This document shows positions 5,034 through 7,279 of a stretch of 7,279 nucleotides of DNA, one piece after another. Origin of the DNA: Galactobacter sp. (GTDB lineage Bacteria; Actinomycetota; Actinomycetes; Actinomycetales; Micrococcaceae). The stretch lies in assembly GCF_022712295.1 (NCBI RefSeq), contig NZ_JALAGT010000136.1, positions 1-7,279 on the forward strand, written 5' to 3'. The notes under the pieces were generated by a model. That model was not told where the DNA came from, did no database searches, and saw only the letters and a program-made list of their open reading frames with translations. Each line of letters opens with the position of its first letter. The first letter of the stretch is position 1. The translations under genes were made by a program, and so were the position numbers.

Positions 5034-6556
5034 CAGACCACCCGCCCCTCGGTCACAGTGAGGACCCCCGTGGCATGAGGCAGCCAGGGATCGGGGTCGT
5101 GCGTGGCGATCACTGTCACCCGATTGCGGTGGCCGTCGCGGACCAGCTCCAGCACCCGAGCGGCCCCGGGGCGGTCCTGAGCGCTGGTGGGCTCGTCCAA
5201 GAAGAGGGCGGCGGGGTCGCCCGCTATCGCGAGCGCCACGGCGAGCCGTTGGCGTTGGCCGCCGGAGAGCGTGAGCGGGTGGGCGTCCGCGAGGTGTTCC
5301 AGACCGGTCGCGGCCAACAGTTCGTCGATGCCACGGCCCTGGGTCGCCGTGGCCAGCTCGGCGCGCACGGTGTCGGTGAACATGAGCGATGCTGCGCGCT
5401 GGGGTGCGTAGCCGATCCCGGCGCGGACGCGGGCTCGTTTCCGCGGCCGGATCCTGCCGCCACGGTGCGGCAGCTCGGTGGCGAGCGCCCGCAGCAGGGT
5501 CGTCTTGCCGCTGCCGTTGTCCCCGGTGAGCAACACAAGCGAACCCGCCGGCAGGTCCAGGTTCACGCCGCTGAGCACTCGGTATTTCCTGAACCCCACG
5601 TCCAGGCCACTGACCGTGATGCCCGACGTCGCGTGCCCGGCTGCCCCGTCAGCCCCGTCGGCTGCGCCGTCGGCCCCGTCGGCCCCGTCGGCCGCCGCGT
5701 CAGTCCTGCCTGCCGTGTCCGGTCCCTCGGTGGCGGTGGCCTCCACGGCCGTGGGGCGCGGGGTGGGCCATGTCCGGGGAGGTCGTAAACCCAGGTGGTT
5801 GGCCTGCGTGGCATGGTCGCTGAAGATCGCCTCGACGGTGTCATCGAGCACCACCGACCCGCCGTCGAGAACGATCATCCGGTCCGCACCGAGGTGGGCG
5901 TCCGGGCGATGGTCCACCGCGATCACGGTGAGGGGCCGCGCGGAGGCGGCCCTACGCCGTCGGGCATCATCCAACGCCGCGACGAAGGCGGCGGTGGCCG
6001 CGGAATCCAAGGCGCTCGTGGCCTCATCCAGGACCAACACATCCGGGTCCTGCGCCAGGGCGGCGGCCAGCGCGACGCGCTGTTGTTCGCCGCCGGAGAG
6101 CCGCATGACGTCGGCTGCAGGGTCAACATGGGCCAGCCCCACCTGAGCCAACAGGTCTGATGCACGCTCGGCGGACAGGTCAGCAGGCAAGCGGGTGTAG
6201 TCGGGGCCGGAGGTGACCTCGTCCAGCACGCTGACACGGTGCAGTTGCACATCGGGGCGCTGCCACACGGCACCCACCAGGGAACTGACGGACTCCGGAT
6301 CCGTCCGGCTCAGGTCGGTCCCGGAGATCTCCACCGTCCCGGTCACCGTGGCGTTCGTGGCGCGGGCCAGGGCACCCACCAGGGCCAGGGCCAGTGTGGA
6401 CTTGCCGGACCCGGTGGGGCCGGCCACGAGCGTGTATCCGCCTGCTTCGAAGTCCAGATCCAGGTCCGCGAGGATTCGGGGCCTCTGTGCGGAGGCCGCG
6501 GGGCCAGATGATCCCGGCATGGCCGGGTAGGTGACGCTCAGCCCACGGACCCGCAC
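5030..6556 (-). CDS. ECF transporter ATPase, two fused ABC domains (YkoD-like)
   Basis: This 508-residue cytosolic protein carries two complete ATPase domains, equivalent to EcfA1 plus EcfA2. Domain 1 has Walker A GPTGSGKST (46-54), Q-loop Gln99, signature LSGGEQQR (153-160), Walker B VLVLDEAT with Glu178, and switch His216. Domain 2 has Walker A GDNGSGKTT (345-353), Gln386, LSGGQRQR (430-437), LFLDEPTSAQD with Glu455, and His486. Both catalytic Glu and both His residues are present, so both sites look competent. The halves are joined by an Ala/Gly/Asp linker (about 260-312) with DGA repeats. The start is taken as GTG 6556, which directly precedes the first beta-strand VRVRGLSVTY and lies 11 bases past the S-component stop. 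An open frame continues upstream to 7033 but shadows the S gene. The upstream SD (GAGCGGG) is weak, so the exact start is moderately sure. Length resembles Bacillus YkoD (about 490). Confidence 0.9.
   Translation of the reverse strand: MRVRGLSVTYPAMPGSSGPAASAQRPRILADLDLDFEAGGYTLVAGPTGSGKSTLALALVGALARATNATVTGTVEISGTDLSRTDPESVSSLVGAVWQRPDVQLHRVSVLDEVTSGPDYTRLPADLSAERASDLLAQVGLAHVDPAADVMRLSGGEQQRVALAAALAQDPDVLVLDEATSALDSAATAAFVAALDDARRRRAASARPLTVIAVDHRPDAHLGADRMIVLDGGSVVLDDTVEAIFSDHATQANHLGLRPPRTWPTPRPTAVEATATEGPDTAGRTDAAADGADGADGAADGADGAAGHATSGITVSGLDVGFRKYRVLSGVNLDLPAGSLVLLTGDNGSGKTTLLRALATELPHRGGRIRPRKRARVRAGIGYAPQRAASLMFTDTVRAELATATQGRGIDELLAATGLEHLADAHPLTLSGGQRQRLAVALAIAGDPAALFLDEPTSAQDRPGAARVLELVRDGHRNRVTVIATHDPDPWLPHATGVLTVTEGRVVW
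5644..5702. repeat. 9-base imperfect tandem repeats encoding the ATPase linker
   Basis: On the plus strand the unit CCCCGTCGG or CCCCGTCAG recurs about four times, with variants such as CGCCGTCGG and CCGCCGCGTCAG between copies. In the gene this encodes the DGA-rich run TDAAADGADGADGAADGADG (about 285-304) between the two ATPase domains. The unit is a multiple of three, so copy-number change would lengthen or shorten the linker without breaking the frame. Confidence 0.7.
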
Positions 6557-6567
6557 CGCGTGCCCGC

Positions 6568-7203
6568 TCAGCGGGTCGTCCCCTCGTCGGCGACGACGGC
6601 GGTGGCCGCGTCCGGCCGGTACCCGGCCTTCAACAGGCCCAACACGATCAGGTGCGCCAACCAGCCCCAGAGCGCACCCGTGACGATCCTGATGGCCAGC
6701 CCGAGCAATTGCAGCGAATCGGGGAGGTCCTGGAACTCCTGGATAGTGAACATGGCCGAATAGCTGGAGGCGCCGGCCAGGATTCCGGCCGACATGGCCC
6801 ACCACAGGCCGGCGCGGTCCCCGGGCCGCAGGCCACCCTTGGAGCGGCGCGCCAACCGGGCCAGGGCGAAGACGATCTCGACGCAGACCGCGGCGACCAG
6901 GGCCATGGTGCCGACCCCGATCGCGGTGCCGACCAGGCCGGTGATCAAGGCCGGTCCGAAGCGGGGGATCAGCAGCGCCGCGACCAGGATCATCAAGTAC
7001 CACGGGATGAGTGCGGAGGGGGAACCGAACCACGGGGCGGTGGACAGCGTCAGCCAGCCCACGAAGCGCCCCAGATGGATCATGACTCCGGTGAACGCTC
7101 CGAGCACCACACAGACCAGTAAGGACCTGGTGGTGATCCCCATGAAGGATCGGCGGTTGAAGGATCGGCTGTCACGGGATGTCTGACTCGGTGAGGTGTT
7201 CAC
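6568..7203 (-). CDS. ECF transporter S component, YkoE-like (probable thiamine-precursor uptake)
   Basis: This 211-residue membrane protein would bind the vitamin substrate and dock on the T and ATPase subunits encoded just downstream. Hydrophobic segments lie at about 26-49, 63-80, 84-114, 133-150 and 164-192, after a polar N-terminus of about 22 residues rich in Ser and Arg. RFGPALITGLVGT (81-93), GASSYSAMF (144-152) and LAIRIVTGALWGWLAHL (169-185) resemble YkoE-family segments. The S-AA-T order with a fused ATPase is the ykoEDC arrangement, which in Bacillus transports hydroxymethylpyrimidine. The substrate here is inferred from that likeness and could be another vitamin. The GTG at 7203 is chosen because AGGAG lies 4 bases upstream. 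A TTG at 7260 would begin inside a palindrome, and the ATG at 7143 has no Shine-Dalgarno. The stop lies 11 bases before the ATPase start. Confidence 0.72.
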   Translation of the reverse strand: MNTSPSQTSRDSRSFNRRSFMGITTRSLLVCVVLGAFTGVMIHLGRFVGWLTLSTAPWFGSPSALIPWYLMILVAALLIPRFGPALITGLVGTAIGVGTMALVAAVCVEIVFALARLARRSKGGLRPGDRAGLWWAMSAGILAGASSYSAMFTIQEFQDLPDSLQLLGLAIRIVTGALWGWLAHLIVLGLLKAGYRPDAATAVVADEGTTR

Positions 7204-7207
7204 AGCG

Positions 7208-7212
7208 CTCCT
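7208..7212 (-). promoter_or_regulatory. Ribosome binding site deciding the S-component start
   Basis: AGGAG on the minus strand is 4 bases before the GTG at 7203. It favours this start over the TTG at 7260, which has no good Shine-Dalgarno sequence, and over the ATG at 7143. Confidence 0.65.
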
Positions 7213-7224
7213 GCGGACGTCGGC

Positions 7225-7242
7225 GGTGGCGGTGGCGGTGGC
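7225..7242. repeat. Three exact GGTGGC hexamer repeats in the transporter operon leader
   Basis: The plus strand carries three exact tandem copies of GGTGGC, flanked by CGGC and GCG remnants that extend the pattern. With the GTG 7203 start these lie in the 5' untranslated region about 20 bases upstream of the gene. With the TTG 7260 start they would encode an alternating Ala-Thr stretch. Confidence 0.6.
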
Positions 7243-7243
7243 G

Positions 7244-7274
7244 AGGTCAGAATTGCGCAATCCAGATCTGACCT
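7244..7274. promoter_or_regulatory. Nested palindromes upstream of the ECF operon (candidate operator or RNA hairpin)
   Basis: Perfect 8-base arms AGGTCAGA (7244-7251) and TCTGACCT (7267-7274) enclose 15 bases. Inside lies a perfect 10-base palindrome ATTGCGCAAT (7252-7261), and CAGATCTG (7263-7270) is a perfect 8-base palindrome overlapping the right arm. The cluster begins about 40 bases upstream of the S-component GTG and overlaps a possible -10 box. It could be a repressor site or, in RNA, a hairpin with an 8-base stem. The window stops 5 bases beyond it. Confidence 0.45.
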
Positions 7275-7276
7275 TA
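7271..7276 (-). promoter_or_regulatory. Possible -10 box of the ECF transporter operon
   Basis: TAAGGT on the minus strand fits the TAnnnT pattern and would start transcription near 7263, about 60 bases upstream of the GTG at 7203. The -35 region would lie beyond the window edge, so the call rests on one hexamer only. It overlaps the right arm of the inverted repeat, as a repressor-controlled promoter would. Confidence 0.22.
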
Positions 7277-7279
7277 TTG

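Noticed and set aside
4769..5788. 339-residue plus-strand open frame across the T and ATPase genes
   Set aside because: It spans two well-supported minus-strand genes and their junction, and its translation is Arg/Gly/Pro-rich without domain motifs.
5478..6146. 222-residue plus-strand Ser/Ala-rich open frame opposite the ATPase gene
   Set aside because: It is antisense to the Walker A, signature and linker regions of the fused ATPase. Its Ser/Ala richness comes from the complementary frame of G+C-rich codons and the linker repeats.
6557..7033. Upstream 159 residues of the ATPase open frame
   Set aside because: They shadow the S-component gene. The ABC domain begins directly at GTG 6556 and no motif lies before it.
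7244..7279. 3' part of a TPP riboswitch upstream of the transporter operon
   Set aside because: The minus strand has GATCTGGAT, like the riboswitch ACCTGATCTGGATAAT segment, but the preceding ACCT, the closing CCAGCG and the AGGGA are absent. The GATCTGG is better explained by the CAGATCTG palindrome. The 5' part would be outside the window.

Overview
The window comes from a high-G+C actinobacterium. The strong third-position G/C bias, GTG starts, tight gene overlaps and protein family types all fit this. A Micrococcales or Propionibacteriales host is a guess that the sequence alone cannot settle. Six complete genes are present, five on the minus strand and one on the plus strand, together with the 3' end of a transposase gene at the left edge. 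No RNA genes or CRISPR arrays were seen. No intergenic gap exceeds about 100 bases.

Left edge (1-174): the plus strand carries the last 28 codons of an IS30-family transposase, then a sequence resembling an IS30-type right terminal repeat. A degenerate mirror copy of that repeat lies 9 bases further on. The two arms form a long hairpin just past the end of the first chromosomal operon.

Valine catabolism operon (175-3568, minus strand): transcription order is 3-hydroxyisobutyryl-CoA hydrolase, 3-hydroxyisobutyrate dehydrogenase (mmsB), then an acyl-CoA dehydrogenase. The last two overlap by 4 bases (GTGA). Together they cover three steps of the branched-chain route: isobutyryl-CoA to methacrylyl-CoA, 3-hydroxyisobutyryl-CoA to 3-hydroxyisobutyrate, and 3-hydroxyisobutyrate to methylmalonate semialdehyde. 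The methacrylyl-CoA hydratase and the semialdehyde dehydrogenase (mmsA) are not in the window. The dehydrogenase resembles glutaryl-CoA dehydrogenase and plant ACX4 rather than the classical short-chain enzymes, but it lacks the arginine that binds the glutaryl carboxylate.

Divergent spacer (3569-3667) and plus-strand gene (3668-4249): a LURP-one/phospholipid-scramblase-like protein, probably translated from a leaderless mRNA, diverges from the valine operon. The spacer holds two imperfect dyads that could be operators.

ECF transporter operon (4275-7203, minus strand): an S component resembling YkoE, a fused double ATPase and a T component lie in the same order as ykoE-ykoD-ykoC, the thiamine-precursor (hydroxymethylpyrimidine) transporter of Bacillus. 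ATPase and T genes overlap by 4 bases. Upstream, the last 36 bases of the window contain nested palindromes overlapping a possible -10 box. Most of this is ordinary actinobacterial metabolism and transport. The points that merit a second look are the IS30 end and its mirror, the acyl-CoA dehydrogenase specificity, the palindromic leader of the transporter operon, and the repeat-built linker of the fused ATPase. I did not find a convincing new defence or mobile system.
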